This document shows positions 42,378-51,516 of a stretch of DNA of 64,000 bases, in pieces (within the stretch, counting starts at the first letter, position 1; each line of letters begins with the position of its first letter). The notes under the pieces were generated by a model. The model worked only from the letters and a program-made list of their open reading frames with translations. It made no database searches and was not told where the DNA came from. Source of the DNA: Phycisphaera sp. (GTDB lineage: Bacteria > Planctomycetota > Phycisphaerae > Phycisphaerales > UBA1924); NCBI GenBank assembly GCA_003712165.1, contig RHLH01000001.1, positions 1,895,575 through 1,959,574 on the forward strand, given 5' to 3'. A program made the translations under genes and the position numbers.

Positions 42378-42401
42378 GCTGCATCTCCTCTCTCTCAAGG
42401 A

Positions 42402-42441
42402 CATGCCCCCGACCAGTCAAATAGGACGGGCCGGGGGCATG
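42402..42441. terminator. Bidirectional hairpin terminator
   Basis: CATGCCCCCG and CGGGGGCATG pair perfectly across a 20-base loop between the convergent sigma-like gene and the large repeat protein. Confidence 0.65.
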
Positions 42442-42489
42442 CAGGTAAAGAAGGCTACCAACTCCCTCTGGGAGCTCTTCGGTTGTGGC

Positions 42490-45400
42490 TTACGGGCAAG
42501 GCATGTTGAAGTTGGCGATCCAGGCCGTGAAATCGGTCGGGGTGATGAGGCCGTCGAGGTTCTGGTCTGCGACCGCGTCACCGTTGTTGAATGCGTTGAC
42601 CCAGGCGGTGAAGTCGGTCGGGGTGACCGCGCCGTCGAGGTTGGTGTCGGCGATGCAACGCGTTACGAGACGGACCTGCGTAGGCTCGTAGAGAATCCGT
42701 GTGATGAGCTGCCCGTCGACGAGCAGATTCTCTGTATCGAAGGTGCCGACAACATTGCCTGCGGTGAGGATGGTGTAGTCGATCTGGTTGCCGATCACAA
42801 AGCCATCGTCAAGGACGACATCGAGTGTACCTGCGAGATTTGCAGTACCTGCAATCGCGAAGCGATCGGACTGGTTGCCGTTGCCGACTTCGATGGTCAT
42901 CGATCCGAAGCTCGCGAAGGTGACGTCACCCGATGCGTTGAGGGTGCCCAGGTTTGCGACACCATCGCGTCCCGGAGCGATGATGCCGCCGTTGACGAAT
43001 TCGGTATCGATTGTGCCGATGCCGGCAATCGTGTGGCTCGGCCCGTTCGTGACGACACCCGGTCCATCGATCTGGCTGTTGAGACCCACCGCGAACAATT
43101 CCACTACGCCAGCGCCCGTACCGGTGTTCAAGAAGCCGTCGCTAGGGAAGGCCAACAGGCTGTCCGCCGAGGATTGCGACGGGTTGACACGCATGAAGCC
43201 GTTGTTGACGAGTCCGTCGCCGGTGATGGTCAGCGTATCGCCCGCGTCGATCTCGCCCGATGCGTTGCAGACGACATCATGGAATGTAGTTGCCCCGTTG
43301 ACGTCGTAGCTGCCAGTCCCGGTTGCTTCGATTCGCCCGCCGCGGAGTGTGGCGCTGCCGTTGAAGAGGAGTTCGCCGTCGTTTGCCTGCAGCTCACCAG
43401 CACCGGTCTGGGTGAGTGTGATGCCGGTGATTTCGAGCGACGAGCCGCCCTCTGCGGACATCACTGCGGTGTTGATCTTATCTCCGCCCTGCAGTTCGAG
43501 TTTGTTTCCAGAGACGGAGACAACAACGTCGGCCCTGATGGTGCCGTTGTTGATCATTGCTGCGTTGATCTCGCCGACACCGCGGATGGAGTGATCGGCT
43601 TCGTGGGTAAGCGTAAAGCCCGGGTCGGTCTCGATTCTCGAGTTGCCAGCGCTGGTTCTCATCTGGATCTCACCTGCGCCATCGAGTGTGGTGTCGGCGA
43701 GGAACTGGAGAACGCCGTCAGAGGAGGAAGCGGCGCTGTTGATCTCCGTGACACCGTTGTTGGTGAGCCCGTCTGCATCAACCCGGACCGTCGAACCGGC
43801 ACGGATCTGCATCGGAGAGTCGAGTGTGACCCCGCTGAGCAGCGAAATTGATCCGGAGATGTTGTCTACGAACCCAGCTCCGAGCCCGAGCATGTCACCA
43901 CCCTCGATGACGGCATCGTTGATGCGAATGCTGCCCTCGTCAGCGACGATCATGCCGCCACCTGACTGATCGACAGTGATACCGGTGATGTCGAGGAAGC
44001 TGCTGGCCGCAGCGACCATGAGGTTGTTGTTGACTTTGTCGTTGGTGATCAAATCCATATCGCTGCCGGAGACGGAGATGCTGACATCTGCGCGAATCTC
44101 ACCGTTGTTGACAAGCGATGCGTTGAGTTGACCGACCCCTCGGACCAGCTGCGTGGAGACTACGGTTAGCGTCTGGTTTTCTGCAGTGTTTAGCTGTGAG
44201 TTGTCGGCAGAAGTGCGCATCTGGAGTTCGCCGCTGCCTCCGAGTGTTGCCGACTCGGTAAACTCGATGACTGCGTTGGATGTAGATGCGTTCGGATTGA
44301 GCTGGATAGTGCTGTTGTTCACGAGTCCGTCACTGTCGACTTCAACATTTGTGCCCGGATCGAGGACCATCGGCCCGTCGAGAACAACTCCGCTGAGCAT
44401 CTGGGTGCCGCTGTCCGACCTGAGAAGACCGCCGCCCGGGGCGGAGTAGGTGCCGCCTTCTACGGTCACGGTGTTGAGGCGGACTTCACCGCCGTTGGAG
44501 ATGATGTTGCCCCCTCCGAGCTGATCGATCGTGATGGCGTCGATCTGGAGAATGCTGCCTCCCTCGGCTGTGAGATCACCGTTGTTCACCTTGTTCTCCG
44601 TCTGGAGTTCAAGGATGTTGCCGGAGACAGAGACGCTGACGTCCGCGCTGACAACACCGTTGTTGATGAGCGACGCGTTGAGCTGGCCGACACCGGTGGT
44701 GGTGTGGTTGGCTCCCTGGGTGACGGTGACCGCGGGGTCGGTATTGAACTGGCTGTTGTCCGCACTTGTTCGCATCATGAGCATGCCCGAGCCATCGAGG
44801 TTCCCGCTCGCGACGAACGTCATGAGAGCGTTCAAGCTAGATGCATTCTGGTTGACCGCGATCGTGCCATCGTTGATCATTCCTGTGCCGTCTACGACAA
44901 TACTGCCGCCCGGGAGCACATCAATGAATCCGCTGTTGGTGACGCTCGTCACCGCGGCAACCCCGCCGCTGAGGATATCCAGCTCACCGGTACCAGCTCT
45001 GTCGATAGTGCCACCGATGATCGCGGCGTCTTGGCTCGTCACGGCAACCGCTGCGGCGTCCTCTGAGAAGATTGTGCCGCCACCAGTCTGGTCAATAGTT
45101 ACCCCAACGAGTTCGAGCAATGAGTTCGTGGCACTCGAGAGTGTGCCGTTGTTGGTGACATCGCCCCGGATCTCGAGGTCGTTCCCCGATACGGAGACCG
45201 AGATATCGGCCTGAACAAGACCGTCGTTAACGACGGCTGTGTGGATCTGTCCAACACCTCTGATTGTGTGACTGGCAGCGTTCGAGAGGATACCCGCACC
45301 AACGATCTGCGAATTATCACTCGACGTGCGCATCCAGATCTGACCTGACCCGCTCGCTGCAATATTGCTCGAAACAGTAAACAGTGCGTTAAGGCTCGAA

Positions 45401-45735
45401 GCGGACGGGTTGAGCTCGATCAGGCCTTGATTCAGCAGGGATGCACCGTTCAGGTCCAGATTACGCCCAGGGGGAATCGAGATCAGAACATCCGGGTTTG
45501 TAATACTCACATCGGCGATCATTGGGTTCACATCGAGCGTCACTGTGTACGCGCCCGAGAGACCAAACCCGGCTGACTGCCCGAGTCCGGTCGGGATAGC
45601 CGCATCCCAGTTGCTCATGTCGTTCCAGTTGCCACCTGCCGAGTTAGTCCAGTTTGACGTTTGGCCGCTGGCGTTGCTCGCTGCGAGGGCCGCGAGGAGG
45701 CCTGCCGCGGTCGATAACTTCTTTTGTGTCAACAT
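42490..45735 (-). CDS. Giant secreted repeat protein with dockerin-like C-terminus
   Basis: 1081 residues. Signal peptide (GLLAALAASNASGQ), then beta-rich, Asn/Gly/Ser-rich repeats: GVGQI/L motifs recur at about residues 160, 348, 533, 718 and 904, a period near 186, each followed by VSVSGN and TIDQ-GGG blocks. This looks like an autotransporter-type beta helix without a barrel. The last 50 residues hold two EF-hand-like dockerin units (DTNLDGAVTPTDFTAW and DQNLDGLITPTDFTAW), as in many Phycisphaerae surface proteins. ATG 45735 has AAGGAG upstream. Probably cell-surface structural protein. Confidence 0.87.
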   Translation of the reverse strand: MLTQKKLSTAAGLLAALAASNASGQTSNWTNSAGGNWNDMSNWDAAIPTGLGQSAGFGLSGAYTVTLDVNPMIADVSITNPDVLISIPPGRNLDLNGASLLNQGLIELNPSASSLNALFTVSSNIAASGSGQIWMRTSSDNSQIVGAGILSNAASHTIRGVGQIHTAVVNDGLVQADISVSVSGNDLEIRGDVTNNGTLSSATNSLLELVGVTIDQTGGGTIFSEDAAAVAVTSQDAAIIGGTIDRAGTGELDILSGGVAAVTSVTNSGFIDVLPGGSIVVDGTGMINDGTIAVNQNASSLNALMTFVASGNLDGSGMLMMRTSADNSQFNTDPAVTVTQGANHTTTGVGQLNASLINNGVVSADVSVSVSGNILELQTENKVNNGDLTAEGGSILQIDAITIDQLGGGNIISNGGEVRLNTVTVEGGTYSAPGGGLLRSDSGTQMLSGVVLDGPMVLDPGTNVEVDSDGLVNNSTIQLNPNASTSNAVIEFTESATLGGSGELQMRTSADNSQLNTAENQTLTVVSTQLVRGVGQLNASLVNNGEIRADVSISVSGSDMDLITNDKVNNNLMVAAASSFLDITGITVDQSGGGMIVADEGSIRINDAVIEGGDMLGLGAGFVDNISGSISLLSGVTLDSPMQIRAGSTVRVDADGLTNNGVTEINSAASSSDGVLQFLADTTLDGAGEIQMRTSAGNSRIETDPGFTLTHEADHSIRGVGEINAAMINNGTIRADVVVSVSGNKLELQGGDKINTAVMSAEGGSSLEITGITLTQTGAGELQANDGELLFNGSATLRGGRIEATGTGSYDVNGATTFHDVVCNASGEIDAGDTLTITGDGLVNNGFMRVNPSQSSADSLLAFPSDGFLNTGTGAGVVELFAVGLNSQIDGPGVVTNGPSHTIAGIGTIDTEFVNGGIIAPGRDGVANLGTLNASGDVTFASFGSMTIEVGNGNQSDRFAIAGTANLAGTLDVVLDDGFVIGNQIDYTILTAGNVVGTFDTENLLVDGQLITRILYEPTQVRLVTRCIADTNLDGAVTPTDFTAWVNAFNNGDAVADQNLDGLITPTDFTAWIANFNMPCP

Positions 45736-45908
45736 CTCAAGAATCTCCTTACCTGCATCGCGGCAGTGCTTTGGAACCGCGGTGTACCTGTGCTAATCTG
45801 TGCATTCCGGAAAACCCCCTAACCAAGCCCCTCGCGGTGAGGTTCGGTGAGGGCTCCTCAAGGAGAGGAAGCGAGATCGAGGGCCGATCGGGGCCAAGGA
45901 ATCTGGAA

Positions 45909-46484
45909 TTGAGTGACGAAGCGGTCCAACCAGATGCAACTGCGCCAGAGGGTGGTGCTGCCCCAGGCTCGCCGGGGAACTGCCCGCCTGAGTTGGTCAC
46001 CGCGGTGTACGACCGTCTGAGAGCGATCGCCGAGGTAAAGATGACCTCGGAACGCAAGAACCACACGCTCCAGGCAACGGCGCTCGTCCACGAGGTTTAC
46101 CTGAAACTCGCCAAGAGTGCCGAGGTCAAGTGGTCTGGACCGAGGCAGTTCTACTGTGCCGCGGCCGAGTCGATGCGACGGGTCCTGATCGATCATGCCC
46201 GAAACAAGACCACGCAGAAGCGCGGCGGGCGCGAGACGCATATCGAGCTCAACGAAAACGAGATCGGCGCTGATGACAGGCTCGACTCGGCTCTCCGGTT
46301 GGAAGAGGCACTCGACCAGCTGCGAAGCCGGGACCTGCGCATGCACGAGATCGTAATGCTCAGGTACTTCGCGGGCCAGAGTGTCGAGCAGACCGCGGAG
46401 CTGATGGAAATCTCGCCCCGCACCGTCAAGCGAGAATGGTCCGTGGCAAGGGTCTGGCTTCGCGCCAAGCTCGGTGAGGTATAG
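45909..46484 (+). CDS. ECF-like RNA polymerase sigma factor
   Basis: 191 residues from TTG 45909 (start read MSDEAVQPD); ATG 46041 is internal to region 2. Region 2: VYDRLRAIAEVKM, then HTLQATALVHEVYLKLA; AAAESMRRVLIDHARNK; region 4: RYFAGQSVEQTAELMEISPRTVKREWSVARVWL. This is the TIGR02999-like group, which in planctomycetes sits beside Ser/Thr kinases. The kinase gene follows after 8 bases; phosphorylation control of this sigma is inferred. Confidence 0.9.
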   Translation: MSDEAVQPDATAPEGGAAPGSPGNCPPELVTAVYDRLRAIAEVKMTSERKNHTLQATALVHEVYLKLAKSAEVKWSGPRQFYCAAAESMRRVLIDHARNKTTQKRGGRETHIELNENEIGADDRLDSALRLEEALDQLRSRDLRMHEIVMLRYFAGQSVEQTAELMEISPRTVKREWSVARVWLRAKLGEV

Positions 46485-46492
46485 TCGGCTCC

Positions 46493-49198
46493 ATGTCGAA
46501 CGAGCACGCGAACTGGGATCGGATCAAGAACATCGCTGCAACGGCGCTCGAGATGCCACGCACAGAACGTGCTTCGTTCGTTAAGGCTCAGTGCGGGGAC
46601 GACGCATCGCTGTTCACGAGCGTCATGTCTCTCATCGCAAGCGATGACAGCGATGATGTGCTCACGGGTGATCTCGACATCCTCGTAGGCGCGGCGCCGC
46701 TGCCGGACATTGCGGTCGATACCCGGTTCGACGGTTTCAACGTTCAACGCCTGATCGCGAGGGGCGGCACAAGCGACGTCTACCTCGCGACTCAGAGCAA
46801 CCCGAGCCGAGAGGTCGCGATCAAGATCTTCCGCGCAGGGCTGACCAGCGACAGACAGCTTGAGAGGTTCCAAGGCGAGGTCGCGATTCTGGCCAGACTC
46901 GATCATCCCTACATCGCAAAGATATTTACAGCGGGGATAACCGAAAAAATTGCACCTGTGCCTTTGCCCTATCTGGCTATGGAGTACATCCAGGGGCAGA
47001 GCCTGACTGAGTTTGCGAGGGTGACCGATCTCGGTTTCCGTGAGAAGCTCGAACTGATGGCCAAGGTGTGCCGGGGCGTGCACGGCGCGCACCAGCGAGG
47101 AGTGATCCACCGCGACCTCAAGCCCGCGAACATCCTTATCACCGCGAACGGCGTTCCAAAGATTCTCGACTTCGGCATCGCGAGGCTGGCTGATGACGGA
47201 GACGGACCGAGCCGCTCGCACACGATAACTGGCGAACTCATGGGGACGCTCGCGTACATGAGCCCAGAGCAAGTCGGCGCAGACACAGGCAACATCGACA
47301 TCCGAACCGATGTGTACACGCTTGGTGTCATCTTGTTCGAGCTGCTCTCGGGCAGGCGGGCGTTCGATTCGGAATCGATGCCCGTGCCGCAGCTACTCCG
47401 CGCAATCGAGGCTGGAGTCATCCCCTCGCTCGGCAGCGTGGGCGTGACCGTCCCTGCAGATGCGGAAGCGGTCCTTCAGAAGGCACGTGCCCGCGAGCCT
47501 GAGATCCGATACAACTCGGCAGATGCTCTTGCCGACGACCTTGAGCGGCTGATCCGTGGCGACGCGGTTCTTGCCCACCCTCCCACCGCGATGTACCGCA
47601 TAAGGAAGTTTGCAGGCCGGAACAAGGCAATGGTCACGCTCGCGACACTCGCTGTCGTGGTCACGCTCTCGCTCACCGCGGCTTCTATCTATGGGTTCAT
47701 TTCCGCTTCGGTCGAGCGCAACCGCGCGCTCGATGCGCTCGATCGAGAGGAGTCTGTCAGCTCGTACATCCGAAAGATGATGGTCTCGCCCGACCCGCAG
47801 CAGCTCGGACCAGATGCGAAAGTCGTCGACATGCTCGCGCTCTGGGGTGACGAAATCGACGAGACGTTCGCCGACAACCCTGATATCCGTGCGAGACTTC
47901 ATGCCTTGCTTGGTGATACGTACTACGCGCTCGGTTCGTACAGCAATGCGCTCGTGCATATCGAGAAAGCGATCGCGATCTTGAACGACAAAGAAGTAGT
48001 CCCCGGGCTGCCTCGTGCAGATGTGCTGACCGCTCAGGCCAATACGCTGATGTATCTTGGCAGAACGGACGAGGGCCAGCAAATCGTTAGCGATCTGAAG
48101 GCGGATCTGGCAGATACGATCAACCCGTTCGACGATTCGGTCTTCGCGATACGCGAAGCCGAAGCCGAGGGGTACAGGCTCGCGGGTGATCTCGAAAGCG
48201 CGCTTGCTTCGTTCGACACACTCGCCCGAGATGCACTCGAGCACCGGGGGGAATCCTCGGAGCAGTACCTCGCCGCTCTGGGCGGCAAGATCCGCACGCT
48301 GCTCGAAGACCGAAAGGCCGAGGAAGCCGTCGAGGTGACGCGCGAGCTTGTCAGACTCCGAGACCAGCACTTCGGCCCTGACCACCCAGGCACGCTCATC
48401 GCAAAGAGCAACCTTGGCACGGCGCTCAACAACGTGGGAGGCTTTGAGGAATCGGTGAGCATCTTGCAAGACAACGTCAGCAGGGGTGAGCGGGTACTGG
48501 GTCCGCTACATCACACGGTACGCTCTTCCAGGGGTTCGCTTGTTGATGCGCTCCAAGGAACAGGTCAGGCCGAGGAAGCCCTGCTGCTCTGCAAACGCGT
48601 GCTGGACGACGACATCAAGGTGTTCGGTTCAGATCATCCCGATGTCTCCACATCCATGAACAATCTGGCGATGATGTACCTGCATCACCAGAGGTTTGAG
48701 GATGCGTTTGGCTTGACTGGTGATGTCTATGAGCGAATGGAACGACAACTTGGCTCCGAACACCCCAGGACGCTCACCGCGCTGAGCAACCACGGCGTGG
48801 CGCTCCAGGAGATAGGTCAGAAGGACGAAGCTGCGGAAGTGCTGACCACGCTTCACGGCCGCCTGCTCGAACTCAACGGCAGGCTCGACGCGCAACGGAT
48901 CATCACCGCGAACAATCTCGCGATGCTCTGGCTCGATCTCGAGCGTTACGACGAGGCAACCGCGCTGTTCGAAGAGGTCATCGCAGACGCGACCGAGAGC
49001 GAGGAATGCCCGCCGTTCTTCGTCGGACTCTTTGAGCGCAATCTGGGCAGAAGCCTGATGGGATCAGGACAGTACCCCGAAGCGGAGCAACACTTCAAGA
49101 ACTCACTTGAGCTCCTGGAAGATACAACTCCTCAGATGATCGCGCGGACACAGGAGTTCCTGGACGAGTTGTACACGCTCTGGACGCCTCCCGAGTAA
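46493..49198 (+). CDS. Ser/Thr protein kinase with membrane helix and TPRs
   Basis: 901 residues. Kinase domain roughly 80-350: LIARGGTSDVYLATQ (Gly loop), VAIKIF (Lys), HRDLKPANILI (about 206), DFGIA and the APE-like YMSPEQ. One helix near 379-403, then TPR units in the exported part (SMNNLAMMYLHHQRFEDAF, TLTALSNHGVALQEIGQKDEA, NNLAMLWLDLERYDEATALF). Transmembrane receptor kinase of the planctomycete kinase-ECF type. It is co-transcribed with the sigma factor upstream. Confidence 0.93.
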   Translation: MSNEHANWDRIKNIAATALEMPRTERASFVKAQCGDDASLFTSVMSLIASDDSDDVLTGDLDILVGAAPLPDIAVDTRFDGFNVQRLIARGGTSDVYLATQSNPSREVAIKIFRAGLTSDRQLERFQGEVAILARLDHPYIAKIFTAGITEKIAPVPLPYLAMEYIQGQSLTEFARVTDLGFREKLELMAKVCRGVHGAHQRGVIHRDLKPANILITANGVPKILDFGIARLADDGDGPSRSHTITGELMGTLAYMSPEQVGADTGNIDIRTDVYTLGVILFELLSGRRAFDSESMPVPQLLRAIEAGVIPSLGSVGVTVPADAEAVLQKARAREPEIRYNSADALADDLERLIRGDAVLAHPPTAMYRIRKFAGRNKAMVTLATLAVVVTLSLTAASIYGFISASVERNRALDALDREESVSSYIRKMMVSPDPQQLGPDAKVVDMLALWGDEIDETFADNPDIRARLHALLGDTYYALGSYSNALVHIEKAIAILNDKEVVPGLPRADVLTAQANTLMYLGRTDEGQQIVSDLKADLADTINPFDDSVFAIREAEAEGYRLAGDLESALASFDTLARDALEHRGESSEQYLAALGGKIRTLLEDRKAEEAVEVTRELVRLRDQHFGPDHPGTLIAKSNLGTALNNVGGFEESVSILQDNVSRGERVLGPLHHTVRSSRGSLVDALQGTGQAEEALLLCKRVLDDDIKVFGSDHPDVSTSMNNLAMMYLHHQRFEDAFGLTGDVYERMERQLGSEHPRTLTALSNHGVALQEIGQKDEAAEVLTTLHGRLLELNGRLDAQRIITANNLAMLWLDLERYDEATALFEEVIADATESEECPPFFVGLFERNLGRSLMGSGQYPEAEQHFKNSLELLEDTTPQMIARTQEFLDELYTLWTPPE

Positions 49199-49205
49199 CT
49201 CGAGT

Positions 49206-49690
49206 TCAGCGGCGTCTGCGGGTCGCACCGATTGCAAATCCAAGCGTGACACACCAGTCGCGGGCGCCGGAACGTGGACGGTTGTCATCTTCTCCATGGT
49301 CTGTGTCTGCAGCCCGGGTGTGTTGCGGGCCTGATAGAGGAACGTCGCCTCAGGATCAATCCGATCGTGGCGTTCGCACCACACCGATTGAAGCCACGCT
49401 TGAGGGAAACTGGCCGGCGATGCTCGACCGATCCACGGCTGCCACTCCACTCACTGGTGCTGGGTACAAGCGAATCCTCGTCACTGAGCAGGGTGTTCAG
49501 ATGGAACACTGGTCGGTCCATCCACCAGCACCTGATCTGCACCAGGCTGCTCAACACGCTGGACACGCTCGGGTCGAACCTGTGTTCGCTGGCATGGGTC
49601 GCCGCCCACTTTGGGTTTGCGAGCCACGCGCACCTGCCCAGCAGTTGTACGCCCCTGCTGGGCAGCCCTCCGAGCGGGCTCGACCTCAAG
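49206..49690 (-). pseudogene. Decayed gene for a sorting-signal secreted protein
   Basis: On the minus strand the frame ending at 49206 reads CVTLGFAIGATRRRR then stop, a PEP-CTERM-like tail, while HVPAPATG sits in another frame just upstream (49252-49279). Removing one GT of a (GT)3 run joins them into an intact PAP-helix-RRRR tail like that of 32194-33033. Upstream, a 5-base duplication (AGTGG) near 49447 separates a third frame (MDRPVFHLNTLLSDEDSLVP) from it. Two frameshifts at tandem repeats suggest decay by slippage. Start unclear. The remaining 49690-49828 shows no gene. Confidence 0.45.
49634..49665. repeat. 11-bp perfect hairpin
   Basis: CTGCCCAGCAG (49634-49644) and CTGCTGGGCAG (49655-49665) form a perfect stem with a 10-base loop in the 630-base region between the kinase gene and the kynurenine operon. 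Confidence 0.6.
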
Positions 49691-49828
49691 GCGCCCGGCG
49701 CAATCTATTGCTCCTGCTCACGCGGAGAACGGCTGATTTCACGCACGCCATGTCCGACCCCGGGTGTCCAGAATTGCCTTGCTGGTATACTCAGTTGGTA
49801 ATCAGTCCACACCCGATCGGAGGACGAC

Positions 49829-50410
49829 ATGACAATCGCAACGACCGACCCCGCTCCACCCTTCAACCTCATGAAGTGGATCGAAGATCACGCGGACGAG
49901 TTCAAGCCGCCCGTGATGAACAAGCAGTTCTACAAAGAGGCTGACGACGTCATTGTCTTTGTCAGCACCGGCCCGAACACGCGCAACGACTACCACGTGA
50001 ACCCGACCGAGGAGTTGTTCTATCAGCTCAAGGGTGACATCTCTGTGCGAATCCGCCCCCCGGGTGATGCCAAACCACGCGAAGTTGTTATCCGCGAGGG
50101 CGAGATGTGGCTCTGCCCGCGCTGGGTGCCCCACCGCCCGCAGAGGCCCGCCGACACCATCGGGTTGATCGTTGAGTTTCCACGCACGCACAACAGCGAC
50201 GAGATCCTCGACGATGGGCTCCGCTGGTACTGCGAGGAGTGCGACACCCTCGTGCACGAAGCCAAGTTCAGGCTCGCCAGCATCGACGAAGATCTGCACG
50301 AGGCGATGGACAACTTCTGGAACGGTCCCGTCGAAGGCCGCACGTGCCCAAACTGCAACACAGTCATCGAGCGTGCGGGCGAGTTTGATCTCTCCAGCAT
50401 CGAGCAGTAA
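49829..50410 (+). CDS. nbaC: 3-hydroxyanthranilate 3,4-dioxygenase
   Basis: 193 residues. Cupin extradiol dioxygenase opening 3-hydroxyanthranilate to 2-amino-3-carboxymuconate semialdehyde. First metal site: NDYHVNPTEELFYQLKGD (His, Glu), further His in WVPHRPQRP. A second, rubredoxin-like site is present at the end (CEEC and CPNC), as in bacterial enzymes. Good ribosome site GGAGGA; a TATACT -10-like string lies at 49786-49791. First gene of the plus-strand kynurenine operon. Confidence 0.95.
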   Translation: MTIATTDPAPPFNLMKWIEDHADEFKPPVMNKQFYKEADDVIVFVSTGPNTRNDYHVNPTEELFYQLKGDISVRIRPPGDAKPREVVIREGEMWLCPRWVPHRPQRPADTIGLIVEFPRTHNSDEILDDGLRWYCEECDTLVHEAKFRLASIDEDLHEAMDNFWNGPVEGRTCPNCNTVIERAGEFDLSSIEQ

Positions 50411-50421
50411 GCAGTACGTCC

Positions 50422-51510
50422 ATGTGTAACAGCTCGAATCGAAAGATCGATCTTCATACGCATATTCTCCCGCCCGATTGGCCGGATCTCGCTGCGCGGT
50501 TCGGGCCCGGCAAATGGCTCAGCATGCAGAAAGAGCACGGCCAAGACGGCGCGTGCTGCGGCGCTGCGCTCTATTGCGAAGGCAAGCACTTCCGCGATGT
50601 GCAGCTCAACTGCTTCGACCATGCGATCAGGCTTGAAGACATGGACGAGACTGGCGTCCGCGTGCAGGTTCTGAGCACAGTCCCCGTCATGTTCAGCTAC
50701 TGGTCCAACCCCGACCACGGCGGGTACCTCGCCTGCCTGCTCAACGATCACATCGCCGAAGTGTGCAGGATGTATCCATCGCGATTCGTCGGGCTCGGCA
50801 CGCTGCCGATGCAGTGCCCAAAGACTGCGATCAAGGAACTCGAGCGATGCGTGAATGATCTCGGGCTCAAGGGGGTTCAGATCGGGTCTCACATCGACCG
50901 AGGAGACGCGAAGGACTGGAATCTCAACGAACCCGAGGTTGTCGATGTGTTCAGAGCCGCGGCCGACCTCGGCGCATGCGTATTCGTGCATCCTTGGGAC
51001 ATGATGGGCACTGACCAGATGCGTAAGTACTGGCTGCCCTGGCTCGTGGGCATGCCGGCCGAAACGAGCCGGGCGATGTGCTCGGTCATCTTCGGCGGCG
51101 TGCTGGAGGAAGTGCCCGATCTCCGCATCGCATTTGCGCACGGTGGCGGCTCGTTCCCGGGCACCATCGGCCGTGTCGAGCACGGCTTCAACGTCCGCCC
51201 GGATCTCTGCGCCATCGACAACGAGATCAACCCCCGCGACTACCTCGCGCGCACCGACGAGCATGGGATCCACCACCCCGCCCGCGTGTACGTCGATTCG
51301 CTGGTGCACGACTCGCACGCGCTCGACACGCTCCTGCGTCTCTTCGGTGAGCAGCGGATCGCGCTGGGCTCGGATTACCCATTCCCCCTAGGCGAGCAGA
51401 TACCAGGCGAGATGATCGAAGCCATGCAGCACCTCTCCCAGGAGATCAAGGACAGGCTGCTCACAGGGACCGCGCTTGAGTTCCTTGGAATGGATGCTCT
51501 GCCCGGCTGA
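50422..51510 (+). CDS. nbaD: 2-amino-3-carboxymuconate-6-semialdehyde decarboxylase
   Basis: 362 residues, amidohydrolase superfamily. DLHTHILPPDWP gives the first HxH zinc ligands; FVHPWDMMG, FAHGGGSFPGT and GSDYPFPLGE (catalytic Asp) follow in ACMSD order. It removes the carboxylate, steering flux away from quinolinate and NAD. Eleven bases after the dioxygenase gene. Confidence 0.94.
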   Translation: MCNSSNRKIDLHTHILPPDWPDLAARFGPGKWLSMQKEHGQDGACCGAALYCEGKHFRDVQLNCFDHAIRLEDMDETGVRVQVLSTVPVMFSYWSNPDHGGYLACLLNDHIAEVCRMYPSRFVGLGTLPMQCPKTAIKELERCVNDLGLKGVQIGSHIDRGDAKDWNLNEPEVVDVFRAAADLGACVFVHPWDMMGTDQMRKYWLPWLVGMPAETSRAMCSVIFGGVLEEVPDLRIAFAHGGGSFPGTIGRVEHGFNVRPDLCAIDNEINPRDYLARTDEHGIHHPARVYVDSLVHDSHALDTLLRLFGEQRIALGSDYPFPLGEQIPGEMIEAMQHLSQEIKDRLLTGTALEFLGMDALPG

Positions 51511-51516
51511 TCTATC

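Noticed and set aside
42322-43851. 509-residue open frame on the plus strand
   Set aside because: Antisense to the repeat protein at 42490-45735; composition is a GC-biased shadow of its repeats and has no start signal or family motif.
49274-49801. 175-residue frame before the kynurenine operon
   Set aside because: Cys/Ser/Leu-rich composition, no ribosome site and no family; the opposite strand offers a better explanation (decayed sorting-signal gene).
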